Source: CAZBDU01 sp964490725 (lineage in GTDB: Bacteria; Spirochaetota; Spirochaetia; SZUA-6; DRHE01). From it: 42,118 nt of DNA. This document shows, piece by piece, positions 25,467 through 32,446 of the stretch. The position numbers were made by a program, and so were the translations under genes. Where the stretch lies: positions 1-42,118 of the forward strand of contig CAZBDU010000046.1 of NCBI GenBank assembly GCA_964490725.1, given 5' to 3'. The notes beneath the pieces are model-generated. The model made no database searches and was not told where the DNA came from. It was given only the letters and a program-made list of their open reading frames with translations. Numbering within the stretch: position 1 is the stretch's first letter; every line of letters starts with the position of its first letter.

Positions 25467-25774
25467 CTTTAGCCTCCTGGGGTTGATGATTCTGCTCAGC
25501 CGGGCCGTCGGTCAATCCGGCCTGTACGGCTGCCTGCCCGGGGGCAGACAACCCTCGAGCCGTATTCTGGCACGACACCGGCCGGAGATCAACACGTGGC
25601 GCCGGCCGGTCCGGCCGGCGGCAGCGGCGGCAGCGGCCGCCGCGGCGGCGTACTCGCCGGCCGCGGACGCAAACCTTGACAAATCCCTACTATATAACTG
25701 TGTTACTATTATCACGATATACGATTGACACACTCTGTCTCATGGGCTATGCTAGGCCAATTCCCGGGGGTTCT
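25467..25774. other. Divergent intergenic region upstream of the GRAS operon
   Basis: These 308 bases lie between the divergent ndk and GRAS genes. The left part is extremely GC-rich, with GGC/GCC runs around 25615-25665 that can fold into hairpins. It changes abruptly into an AT-rich island at 25672-25735, which is unusual for this DNA. A TTGACA at 25676 lacks a well-placed -10 box; the TTGACA at 25725 has one. No gene is visible. Confidence 0.5.
25725..25753 (+). promoter_or_regulatory. Near-consensus sigma-70 promoter of the GRAS signalling operon
   Basis: TTGACA (25725-25730), exactly 17 bases, then TATGCT (25748-25753). Transcription would start near 25760, about 15 bases before the GTG of the GRAS gene. 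The AT-rich stretch directly upstream (25681-25722) could act as an UP element or hold an operator. Confidence 0.8.
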
Positions 25775-26866
25775 GTGATCTATCAGGAGCTGTATGACCG
25801 ACTGCTGAACGTCTGTCGACAGATCACATCGCACCGGCAGAGTCTGGCCAAGCCCGCTCTGGAAGAGGCGGTGCTCGGTCATGTTGGTCCCGATGTCCCG
25901 AACGACCGGCTCCTGGCTCACCTGGTGGCCGAATCGCTTCTGAAGCGCATCGACCGGCAGCTGCTGGAGAGCAAGAACATCTACGTTCAGCAGTTCGACA
26001 TTCCCCAGACGACCCTCTTCTACAGCATGGCCGAGGCCGTGCCGTTCGTGTACGCCGGCCACATGCTGGCGAACCATTTCCTGCTCCAGGCCGCCGCCGG
26101 GCTGGACCGGCTGACCGTTCTCGACATCGGCATCGGGAGCGGCAAGCAGATGCTTCACCTTCTGCGCCTGCTGGCCGAAAGCGGCGGCGCGGTGAAGGAG
26201 GCCCGCGTGGTCGGCCTGGACCCGGTGGCGGACAACCTGGAGAAATCGCGCCGGGCCTTCGAGGAGCTAGACGCAGAGCTGCCCTTTGCGGTGAGCTTCG
26301 TACCCGTGGAAGGGCTCTTCGAAGAGCTTGGCGACGGCGGCCTCGAGAAGATCAGCTCGGCCCGCAAAGGGGCGCTCCTGGTCAACACCGCGTTCAGCTT
26401 CCACCATACCATGCACCCTCTGGGGGACCGGCAGCGCCGCACGGAGCTCCTGGGAAGGATCAGGTCCCTGCAACCGCTGGTGCTCACCATGGTGGAGCCC
26501 AGCTCCGATCACGACACCGAGGAGCTGCCGCGGCGCTTTCATCACTGCTGGCAGCATTTCGGCAACGTCTTCGCCCTGGTGGACGAGGCGGCCATCGAGC
26601 CTTCTCACAAGTTCCTGATCAAGGAAAAGTTCTTCGGCCGGGAGATCAGGGACATCTTCGGGGTGAGCGATCACTTCCGCTGCGAGCGGCACGAGTGGTA
26701 TGAGTCCTGGCTGCTGCGGCTGCACCGGGCGGGCTTCTCTCCCGCCCGGAAGGCCACCCTCAGCCCGGAGCTGCCGGGATACTGCAGCTCCTCCTCCGCG
26801 GAGGGACTGGTGCGGCTGGAGTACAACGGCATCCCCATCGTGGCGGTGATGGCGTTCTCCCCCTAG
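25775..26866 (+). CDS. Bacterial GRAS-domain protein (methyltransferase-like fold)
   Basis: The 363-residue product matches the whole GRAS domain, best known from plant regulators such as DELLA and SCARECROW. Blocks in order: an N-terminal helical region like leucine-heptad I; LFYSMAEAVPFVYAGHMLAN (about 81-100), the F..-cPy-kFa..tAN segment; LTVLDIGIGSGKQM (113-126), the VHIID equivalent and a SAM-type glycine loop; LLVNTAFSFHH (201-211); LTMVEPSSDHD (237-247), the VE-x-x-x-x-HN equivalent; FHHCWQHFGNVFALVD (255-270); and GREIRDIF with RCERHEWYESWLLRLHRAGF (about 288-321), the SAW-proximal block. Bacterial GRAS proteins are thought to be Rossmann-fold methyltransferases or small-molecule binders; no substrate is established. 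The GTG at 25775 has GGGGG upstream and sits just behind a strong promoter. It heads the signalling operon. Confidence 0.88.
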   Translation: MIYQELYDRLLNVCRQITSHRQSLAKPALEEAVLGHVGPDVPNDRLLAHLVAESLLKRIDRQLLESKNIYVQQFDIPQTTLFYSMAEAVPFVYAGHMLANHFLLQAAAGLDRLTVLDIGIGSGKQMLHLLRLLAESGGAVKEARVVGLDPVADNLEKSRRAFEELDAELPFAVSFVPVEGLFEELGDGGLEKISSARKGALLVNTAFSFHHTMHPLGDRQRRTELLGRIRSLQPLVLTMVEPSSDHDTEELPRRFHHCWQHFGNVFALVDEAAIEPSHKFLIKEKFFGREIRDIFGVSDHFRCERHEWYESWLLRLHRAGFSPARKATLSPELPGYCSSSSAEGLVRLEYNGIPIVAVMAFSP

Positions 26867-26898
26867 AGACGCAAGTCCGAGGTTGGAAAGGAGCGAGG

Positions 26899-27429
26899 AT
26901 GAACGAGCAGGAGCTCAAGGTTTACGGGGCGACGATCATGGGGTTCGCCCAGGCATGCATCAACCTGAACATCGTGGCCGGCTCGCGGGCGGGGGATCTC
27001 ATCGAGAGCATCGACGTGAACTCCTGGTACCCCTTCGAGCGGCTGCGGGCCATCGAGAAGACGGTGCTGGAAGCCTACGACAACGCCGGACCCATCCTGG
27101 AGCGCGTGGGGATCGAGATGATGGCCGGCTGGTACCACTTCGGCCCGGGCAAGGACATCATCAAACGCGGCGTGGACTTCCTGTACTTCCAGACCGGCTC
27201 GCAGGGCTACGCCAGCGTGGTGGTGGGGCCTCCGGACAAGGTGGGCAGCTTCAACCTGGAGTCCATCGACGAGGCGAACGGGCAGGCGGTGATCTACAGC
27301 ACCACGCCGTTCAGCAAGGACCAGGAGCGCGGGGTGATCATCGGCGGAATGAACGCGCCGGGAGACCTGGACTACATCGACGTGCGGAACGAAGAGGACC
27401 GGAACCGCTTCCTCATCGAGTTCTGTTGA
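26899..27429 (+). CDS. Unknown 176-residue protein between GRAS and phosphatase genes
   Basis: AAGGAG precedes the ATG, and the gene lies 32 bases after the GRAS stop and 26 bases before the phosphatase start. The chain begins with a helical part (MNEQELKVYGATIMGFAQAC), then VNSWYPFERLRAIEKTVLEA and an alpha/beta domain that includes GWYHFGPGKDIIKRGVDFLY, SQGYASVVVGPPDKVGSF and RGVIIGGMNAPGD. The helix followed by a curved sheet recalls small sensory domains such as V4R or HNOB, but I see no diagnostic residues such as a heme-ligand pattern, and I would not assign a family. No signal peptide or membrane helix. By position it may be the input or a partner of the GRAS protein or the phosphatase. 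Confidence 0.8.
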   Translation: MNEQELKVYGATIMGFAQACINLNIVAGSRAGDLIESIDVNSWYPFERLRAIEKTVLEAYDNAGPILERVGIEMMAGWYHFGPGKDIIKRGVDFLYFQTGSQGYASVVVGPPDKVGSFNLESIDEANGQAVIYSTTPFSKDQERGVIIGGMNAPGDLDYIDVRNEEDRNRFLIEFC

Positions 27430-27455
27430 CAGCGGAAACTGACAGGGGAGAGATC

Positions 27456-28385
27456 ATGACGCTCGAAGAACTGTTGGATGCGCCGAGTGTGCCGGCCGAG
27501 ATCAGCCTCACCGATGCGGAGATCGTGCGGCTGGTAAGAAAGCACAAGGGCCTGTTGAAGCAGCGCGAGCGCGACCAGGCCTTCTGGGCGGCCACGAACG
27601 AGAATCTGAAGAAGGCCTACGAGAAGCTGGACGAGAAGGATCGGGAGCTGGCCAGGGCCTACGGCATCATCCAGGAGGACCTGTCGGTGGCCAGCCGCAT
27701 CCAGCAGGCGCTTCTGCCCAAGGCTCCCCCGGAAATGGCGGAGGAGCTGGAGATCGCGGTCTTTCACCGCCAGCTGGCGGAGGTTGGGGGCGACTACTAC
27801 GACTTCTTCACCACCCGCAGCGGTCGCTACGCCATCGGGGTGTTCGACATCTCCGGCCACGGGGTCTCCGCGGCCCTGGTAATGACTTATCTGAAGGCCC
27901 AGTTCATGACGATAATGGAACGGATGGACTCTCCCAAGGAGATCGTGGGGTGGATCAACGGCGTATCCTACGAGTTCCTCAAGACCATCAAGAAGTACGC
28001 CACGGTCAACTTCATCATCTTCCGGCGGGAGCGGCTGCAGTACGTGAGCGGGGGCGGCTTCGGCCTGGTGGTGAGGGGGAAGGAAAATGAGACCTTCGCC
28101 AAGCGCGACCCCTTTCTGGGCCTGCGCAACCGGCCCTTTCACCAGTACGAGCTGCCCTTCGGCCCCGGGGACCTGCTGGCCCTCTACACCGACGGCATCG
28201 TGGAAGCCCAGAACGCGGGAGGGGAGGACTACACCGTCAGGCGGCTGAACGACCTGATCGCCTCGAACGCCGGCAGGAGCCCGCAGCAGATCGTGGACCT
28301 GTGCGTGGAGGACTACACCGCCTTCAGGGAAAAGGACTCCGACGACATCACGCTGATCCTGGCGCGCAGGAAGGGCAAGGGATGA
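27456..28385 (+). CDS. SpoIIE/PP2C-type serine phosphatase with N-terminal coiled coil
   Basis: The 309-residue product starts at the ATG at 27456 (GGGGAG upstream). Residues about 25-90 form a charged coiled coil that ends in the typical SVASRIQQALLPKAPP entry to SpoIIE-type phosphatases. The metal-binding residues are present: GGDYYDFF (Asp113), FDISGHGVSAAL (Asp131), LLALYTDGIVEAQN (Asp246) and DSDDITLILARR (Asp296/297). The enzyme should dephosphorylate a STAS-type anti-anti-sigma-like protein. Such a protein is encoded two genes on, together with an RsbW-like kinase, so this is the phosphatase arm of a partner switch. No sensor domain or membrane helix is fused to it. Confidence 0.94.
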   Translation: MTLEELLDAPSVPAEISLTDAEIVRLVRKHKGLLKQRERDQAFWAATNENLKKAYEKLDEKDRELARAYGIIQEDLSVASRIQQALLPKAPPEMAEELEIAVFHRQLAEVGGDYYDFFTTRSGRYAIGVFDISGHGVSAALVMTYLKAQFMTIMERMDSPKEIVGWINGVSYEFLKTIKKYATVNFIIFRRERLQYVSGGGFGLVVRGKENETFAKRDPFLGLRNRPFHQYELPFGPGDLLALYTDGIVEAQNAGGEDYTVRRLNDLIASNAGRSPQQIVDLCVEDYTAFREKDSDDITLILARRKGKG

Positions 28386-28888
28386 TCACCGAGCAGGAGC
28401 TGGCGAGCACCAACATCACGATGCGCTACGAGCTCGCCCCGTCCAAGAACCTGGTCGGGGACCTGAGCGGCCTGATCGGAAACTTCTGCGACGAGTTCAT
28501 CGGCTCCTTCTACCCCCGGGCCATCAGCAAGAAGGCCAACATCGTGATCACGGAGCTGTTCAACAACGCGGTGGAGAACAACATCGATGGCGACAGCCGC
28601 ATCACCCTGGAGCTCAGGATCAACAGGGAGGCACTGTGGATACGAGTAATGAACGCCGCCGACCGCCGGCAGTACCGGGCGGTCCGAGAGCAGGTCAGGA
28701 AGATCCGCAGGTCGCAGGACCCCAAGAGGCTCCTGGCCGAGACCATCCGGAGTCGAAGAAAGGACCGCCTGCCGGGAGGACTGGGGCTGATCCGTCTGGC
28801 CGCGGAGAACAAGTTCCAGCTGGCCGTCCGCTACCGTGCTCCCTACTTGATCGTGGAGTCTCAGATCGGCCTGGGAGGTCTGCTTTGA
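28382..28888 (+). CDS. RsbW-like GHKL ATPase (anti-sigma/switch kinase type)
   Basis: The 168-residue product has a GHKL N-box near residue 58 (IVITELFNNAVENN, with Glu58 and Asn62) and a later GGLGLIRLAAENKF resembling the G2 box. The D-x-G-x-G box between them is not obvious (VMNAADRR stands in its place) and a basic insertion (about residues 100-130) separates the two. RsbW and SpoIIAB proteins phosphorylate a STAS partner and bind a target such as a sigma factor. No sigma factor is present here, so the output is open. It may resemble cyanobacterial Slr1658-type proteins; this is from memory. The start overlaps the phosphatase stop (ATGA). Confidence 0.85.
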   Translation: MITEQELASTNITMRYELAPSKNLVGDLSGLIGNFCDEFIGSFYPRAISKKANIVITELFNNAVENNIDGDSRITLELRINREALWIRVMNAADRRQYRAVREQVRKIRRSQDPKRLLAETIRSRRKDRLPGGLGLIRLAAENKFQLAVRYRAPYLIVESQIGLGGLL

Positions 28889-29292
28889 GAATACTGGCAT
28901 ACGGCGACATCATGGATGGGGGCTCAAGCGTGTTCACCTCCGTGGCCAAGATCGACGACTCGACGCTGATCATCTCCTTCACGGGGGTGATCCGCATCGA
29001 CAACCCGTACAGGCACCTGGAAGGCTACATGCACGAGCTGGAGGAGCTCCTGCAGGAGCTGCCGGCAGAACGGATCGAGCTGGACTTCCGGGAGCTCGCC
29101 TTCTGCAACTCCAACGGGTTCTACATCATCATGGACATCACGGAGATGGTCATGGAGCAGGTGGCCGGCCCGATCGTGGTGAAGCGGCTGCAGGAGGACG
29201 ACTGGCAGCAGGAAACGCTGCCCATCCTGCTGAACGTGGACGAGCCGGAGATCGAAGCGCGAACCACCTTCGAGGAGTCGGCGGCGCTCTGA
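28885..29292 (+). CDS. STAS-like anti-anti-sigma-type switch protein
   Basis: The 135-residue product alternates strands and helices as in a STAS domain: STLIISFTGVIRID, a long helix GYMHELEELLQEL, then IELDFRELAFCNSNGFYIIM. NSNG takes the place of the DSSG motif whose first Ser is phosphorylated in SpoIIAA and RsbV; here that is Ser76. It should be the substrate of the ATPase upstream and of the PP2C phosphatase. I start it at the TTG at 28885, which overlaps the previous stop (TTGA) and has GGGAGG seven bases upstream; the ATG at 28912 is the alternative. It may be of the Slr1659 type, from memory. Confidence 0.85.
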   Translation: MRILAYGDIMDGGSSVFTSVAKIDDSTLIISFTGVIRIDNPYRHLEGYMHELEELLQELPAERIELDFRELAFCNSNGFYIIMDITEMVMEQVAGPIVVKRLQEDDWQQETLPILLNVDEPEIEARTTFEESAAL

Positions 29293-30440
29293 TGGCATCC
29301 GTTTCCACGAACGGGGTGCTGCGTCTCTTCGACTACTTCCTGTTCTGGATCACCGCATCGGAAGAGGTCAGGCCCGTCAGCGCCGGCGCGCGCGGCTTTG
29401 CGGCGCTGCTGGACCAGGGGGGCCTGAGCCTCAAGCGGCTGTTCGGGCTGGAGAGCTACTCGGAGCTGGTGAGCGCCGCCAGGAACGGCGGCAAGCGCGA
29501 GGTGACAGTCAGGCTGGCGGACGGGCGTCGCAAGACCCTGCGCTGGGAGCTCATCACCTTGCGCAGCGGCGTCCTGTGCGTTGCGGTGGACTGGGAGCGC
29601 CTGGAGGACCTGCTGGAGAAGTTCCGGCGGCAGAGCCTGGTGTTCAAGGAGATCCTGCTAAACATCCTTCCCGGCTACATCGCCGAGGAGCTCGTGGAGA
29701 AAAAGGCGGTGCACCCCAAGGTCTACCGCCACAGCACCGTCATGTTCACCGACGTGGTGTGCTTCGCCCGGCTGGCCTTCCACCTGGACCCGGTTTCCCT
29801 CATCCGCAGGCTCAACTCCTACTTCTCCATGTACGACCGTGTCATGGACGAGTTCGGCATCGAGAAGATCAAGACCATCGGGGACTCCTACATGTGCGTC
29901 TCCGGGATCCCCGCCAAGAAGAAGTCCCATGCCGTGGACTGCTGCCTGGCGGCCCTGAACATTCTGCGCCTGATGAAGGAGACGCGCCAGGAGGAGCGCC
30001 CGGTGGAGGGCCTGGACCTGAACAACTGGTCCATCCGCATCGGGGTGCACACCGGTCCGTGCATCTCCGGCGTGGTGGGGTACAAGAAGTACACCTTCGA
30101 CATCTGGGGGGACTCCGTCAATATCGCAGCGCGCATGGAGGAGGTCGGGGAGCCCGGGCGGATCAACGTCTCGGAGCCCACCTACCAGGAAGTGAAGGAC
30201 TTCTTCGACTGCTCCCTGCGGGGCAGCCAGGAGGTGAAGCACATCGGCACGGTGCGCACCTACTTCCTGGACCGCCTGGCCCGGAGATACGCCGAAGACC
30301 CGGAAGGGCTGATCCCAAACCAGGCATTCGTCCAGGCCTACTGCTCGCGCTTCCGGGTGAGCGCGGACAGCCCTGGCCTCCCCCACTTCATCCGCAACCA
30401 CCTGGAGCGGACCCAGGTGCCGGCCGGAGGGCGGCCGTGA
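29292..30440 (+). CDS. Class III adenylyl cyclase, soluble
   Basis: The 382-residue product has an N-terminal domain of about 100 residues with a PAS-like run of strands at its end (LRWELITLRSGVLCVAVD). A connecting helix follows (about 101-140, with LVFKEILLNILPGYIAEEL), then a class III cyclase domain. Catalytic residues are complete: metal Asp154 in MFTDVVCF and Asp198 in KTIGDSYM, adenine-selecting Lys192 and Asp270 (EKIKTIGD and FDIWGD), and transition-state Asn277 and Arg281 (VNIAARM). The Lys/Asp pair favours ATP, so the product should be cAMP. No membrane helix is seen. The start overlaps the STAS gene stop by one base. The chain probably dimerises, because both half-sites are in one subunit. 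Confidence 0.95.
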   Translation: MASVSTNGVLRLFDYFLFWITASEEVRPVSAGARGFAALLDQGGLSLKRLFGLESYSELVSAARNGGKREVTVRLADGRRKTLRWELITLRSGVLCVAVDWERLEDLLEKFRRQSLVFKEILLNILPGYIAEELVEKKAVHPKVYRHSTVMFTDVVCFARLAFHLDPVSLIRRLNSYFSMYDRVMDEFGIEKIKTIGDSYMCVSGIPAKKKSHAVDCCLAALNILRLMKETRQEERPVEGLDLNNWSIRIGVHTGPCISGVVGYKKYTFDIWGDSVNIAARMEEVGEPGRINVSEPTYQEVKDFFDCSLRGSQEVKHIGTVRTYFLDRLARRYAEDPEGLIPNQAFVQAYCSRFRVSADSPGLPHFIRNHLERTQVPAGGRP

Positions 30441-30808
30441 AGCGCAAGGTCGTCTATCCGGCCATTGAATCCGACTGGAGGCTGCTCCTGGCCGCCGACC
30501 GCGGGGAGGAGCAGGTGGGCTACGTCAAGAGCATCTCCCTGTCCGGCGCCTGGCTGGCGCTCCTGGAGGGTCATGCCCTGGACCCGGGCCGCCGCGCCTT
30601 CCGGCTGCTGCTGCGCAACGACCGGCTGAAGCCCCCGGAGCTGGAGATCACCGGGGTCAAGGAGTGGAGGCTCGAGGAGGGCAGACAGGCGTTCCTGGAG
30701 TTTACGGGGGAGCTGGACCGGGAGAAACGGGCGGCCTTCGTCCGCTTCCTGAGCCGCAGCGACCGGCTGCAGGTGAGCGTCTGGCTGCTCCAGGAGGGGG
30801 AGGCATGA
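30437..30808 (+). CDS. PilZ-like domain protein
   Basis: The 123-residue product resembles a PilZ domain in its strand pattern and in YVKSISLSGAWLAL, which fits the D/N-x-S-x-x-G half of the c-di-GMP site. The other half, RxxxR, is not present: the N-terminus reads VKRKVVYPAI. A basic K/R cluster stands near the place. Either the domain binds another ligand or it has lost c-di-GMP binding. The GTG start overlaps the cyclase stop (GTGA), and its stop overlaps the aminotransferase start (ATGA). Family call moderate. Confidence 0.7.
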   Translation: MKRKVVYPAIESDWRLLLAADRGEEQVGYVKSISLSGAWLALLEGHALDPGRRAFRLLLRNDRLKPPELEITGVKEWRLEEGRQAFLEFTGELDREKRAAFVRFLSRSDRLQVSVWLLQEGEA

Positions 30809-32088
30809 TTGGAGGCAAACGGCTGGAGGCGCTGGCGACCGGGGGAGCGGCGGTCAAGGAGCTCTTCGAGGCGGCCCGCCGGGCGCGGGAGGCCGGCCGG
30901 CGGCCGGTGGACCTGTCCCTGGGCAACCCGGACCTCAAGCCGCCGCAGGCCTACCTGGAGGCCCTCTCGGAGGTGGTGCGCGAGTCCCTCTCCAGCCAGC
31001 AGAGCCTGCACGGCTACATGCCCAACGCCGGCTACCCGGAGACGCGCGAGCGGCTGGCCTCCGAGCTGACCGGGCGCTTCGCCCTGCCCTTCTCCGCTTC
31101 CCACCTCCTGATGACCGCCGGGGCGGCCAACGGCCTGGAGGTGGCCTTGAGCACCCTGGTGGACCCGCTGGTGCAGTACCGCGACGGCTCCCCGGAGCTC
31201 AGATCGGGGGGCTCCGGCCGGCGGAGCCTTCAGGCGGACGAGGTGATCGTTCCGGCCCCCTACTTCGTCGAGTACCCGAACCTGGTGGAGAGCTGCCAGG
31301 GCAGGATGGTGGCGGTGCACGGGCAGGTCCCCCATACCCTGGAGGTGGCGGCGGTGGAGGCGGCGCTGGGGCCCCGCAGCCGGGTGCTCCTCCTCAACTC
31401 CCCGAACAACCCCACCGGGGCGGTCTACGGCCGGGCGGAATTGGAGGCGCTGGCGAAAGCGCTGGAGCGCACCAACCGGGAGCACGGCATCACCGTGGTG
31501 GTGCTGGAGGACGTCTCCTATGACCGCCTCACCTTCGACGGCGCTCCTCCCCCCTCCATGCTCTCCTGCTATCCCTTCACGGTCGTGACCGGCTCCTTCT
31601 CCAAGTCCCTCAGCCTGGCGGGAGAGCGGATCGGCTACCTGGCGGTCCACCCCACCCTTGCCGGGGGGCGGGAAGGGGGCAAGCTGCTGGCCGGGCTGGC
31701 GATCAACCTGCGTATCCGGGTGGTGAACGCGCCGGCCCTGCAGCAGCGCGTCCTGACCCGGATCGGCTTCTCCGCCTGCCTCCCCGCGGCCCCCTACGCG
31801 CGGCGGGCGCGCACCCTGGGGGCGGCCCTGCGGCGGCTGGGGTTCCGCTTTCGCCCTCCCGCTGCGGGGTTCTACATCTTCGCGGAGCTCCCTGAAGGCA
31901 TACCCGGGGAAGGCGAGTTCCGGCAGGCGGCGCTGGCCGGCCAGGAGCCGCTGCTGTACGTTCCCGGCGCCGCCTTCGGAGGCCCGCGCTACGCCCGCTA
32001 CCTGCGCTTCAGCGTCTGCGCCCCCGAGGAGGACATCCAGCGGGCCTGCCGGAGACTCGAGGAGATCGTGGCGGCCGCCCGGGGCTGA
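30805..32088 (+). CDS. PLP-dependent class I/II aminotransferase
   Basis: The 427-residue product has the fold-type I aminotransferase blocks: LSLGNPDLKPPQAYLEAL, MTAGAANGLEVAL, NSPNNPTGAVY (about residues 198-208), VLEDVSYDRL, and SFSKSLSLAGERIGY with the PLP lysine Lys267. The C-terminal YLRFSVCAPEED holds the carboxylate-binding Arg. Between VALSTLVDP and ADEVIVPAPYF there is an extra segment of about 20 residues (with ELRSGGSGRR) that most relatives lack. It transfers amino groups to 2-oxo acids; aspartate or alanine types are likely. The start overlaps the PilZ-like gene stop, so it belongs to the operon, although a signalling role is not obvious. Confidence 0.92.
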   Translation: MIGGKRLEALATGGAAVKELFEAARRAREAGRRPVDLSLGNPDLKPPQAYLEALSEVVRESLSSQQSLHGYMPNAGYPETRERLASELTGRFALPFSASHLLMTAGAANGLEVALSTLVDPLVQYRDGSPELRSGGSGRRSLQADEVIVPAPYFVEYPNLVESCQGRMVAVHGQVPHTLEVAAVEAALGPRSRVLLLNSPNNPTGAVYGRAELEALAKALERTNREHGITVVVLEDVSYDRLTFDGAPPPSMLSCYPFTVVTGSFSKSLSLAGERIGYLAVHPTLAGGREGGKLLAGLAINLRIRVVNAPALQQRVLTRIGFSACLPAAPYARRARTLGAALRRLGFRFRPPAAGFYIFAELPEGIPGEGEFRQAALAGQEPLLYVPGAAFGGPRYARYLRFSVCAPEEDIQRACRRLEEIVAAARG

Positions 32089-32091
32089 AGG

Positions 32092-32283
32092 GAGTGGAGC
32101 CGGCCGGCCCGCTACCTTTCACCTCCTCCGGGTTCCCGCCCCCGTCGTAGAGGTAGCTCATCTGCTCCCCGTCCGGGTACAGCTCCCCGATCAGCCGGTC
32201 CAGCGCGTCGTACTGTTGGCTCAGGCTGCGGGTCACCCCTTCGATGGTGCGCCCCATCCCGTCCTAGGAGTAGCCGTCCGAGC
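32092..32283 (-). pseudogene. Orphan rhs fragment, decayed copy of the main rhs gene
   Basis: The minus strand encodes GVTRSLSQQYDALDRLIGEL and YPDGEQMSYLYDGGGNPEEV, which match the rhs gene at about 35763-35963 almost residue for residue. The fragment has an in-frame TAG (SDGYS-stop-DG) and a short internal deletion just before it, and neither end of the gene. It abuts the aminotransferase stop. No gene is visible between 32284 and 32446. It is likely an orphon Rhs tip or a trace of rearrangement between rhs copies. Confidence 0.8.
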
Positions 32284-32446
32284 GCACGCTAACAGACCGC
32301 GCCGCCCAAACAGTCCGACTCCGCTGCAGCCTCCGCAGGCGGGACCCCAGACTCGCAGCGACCTAGCGGGGCCGGGCAACCTGCCTATGCAAGGCCGCGC
32401 ACCCGCCTCAAGGAGCCTACGGTGGGGGCAATCCCTTCGCCGCCAC

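Noticed and set aside
25676..25709. TTGACA at 25676 as a second promoter of the GRAS operon
   Set aside because: No acceptable -10 hexamer at 16-18 bases; the TATAAC at 25693 is too close and TACTAT at 25704 too far.
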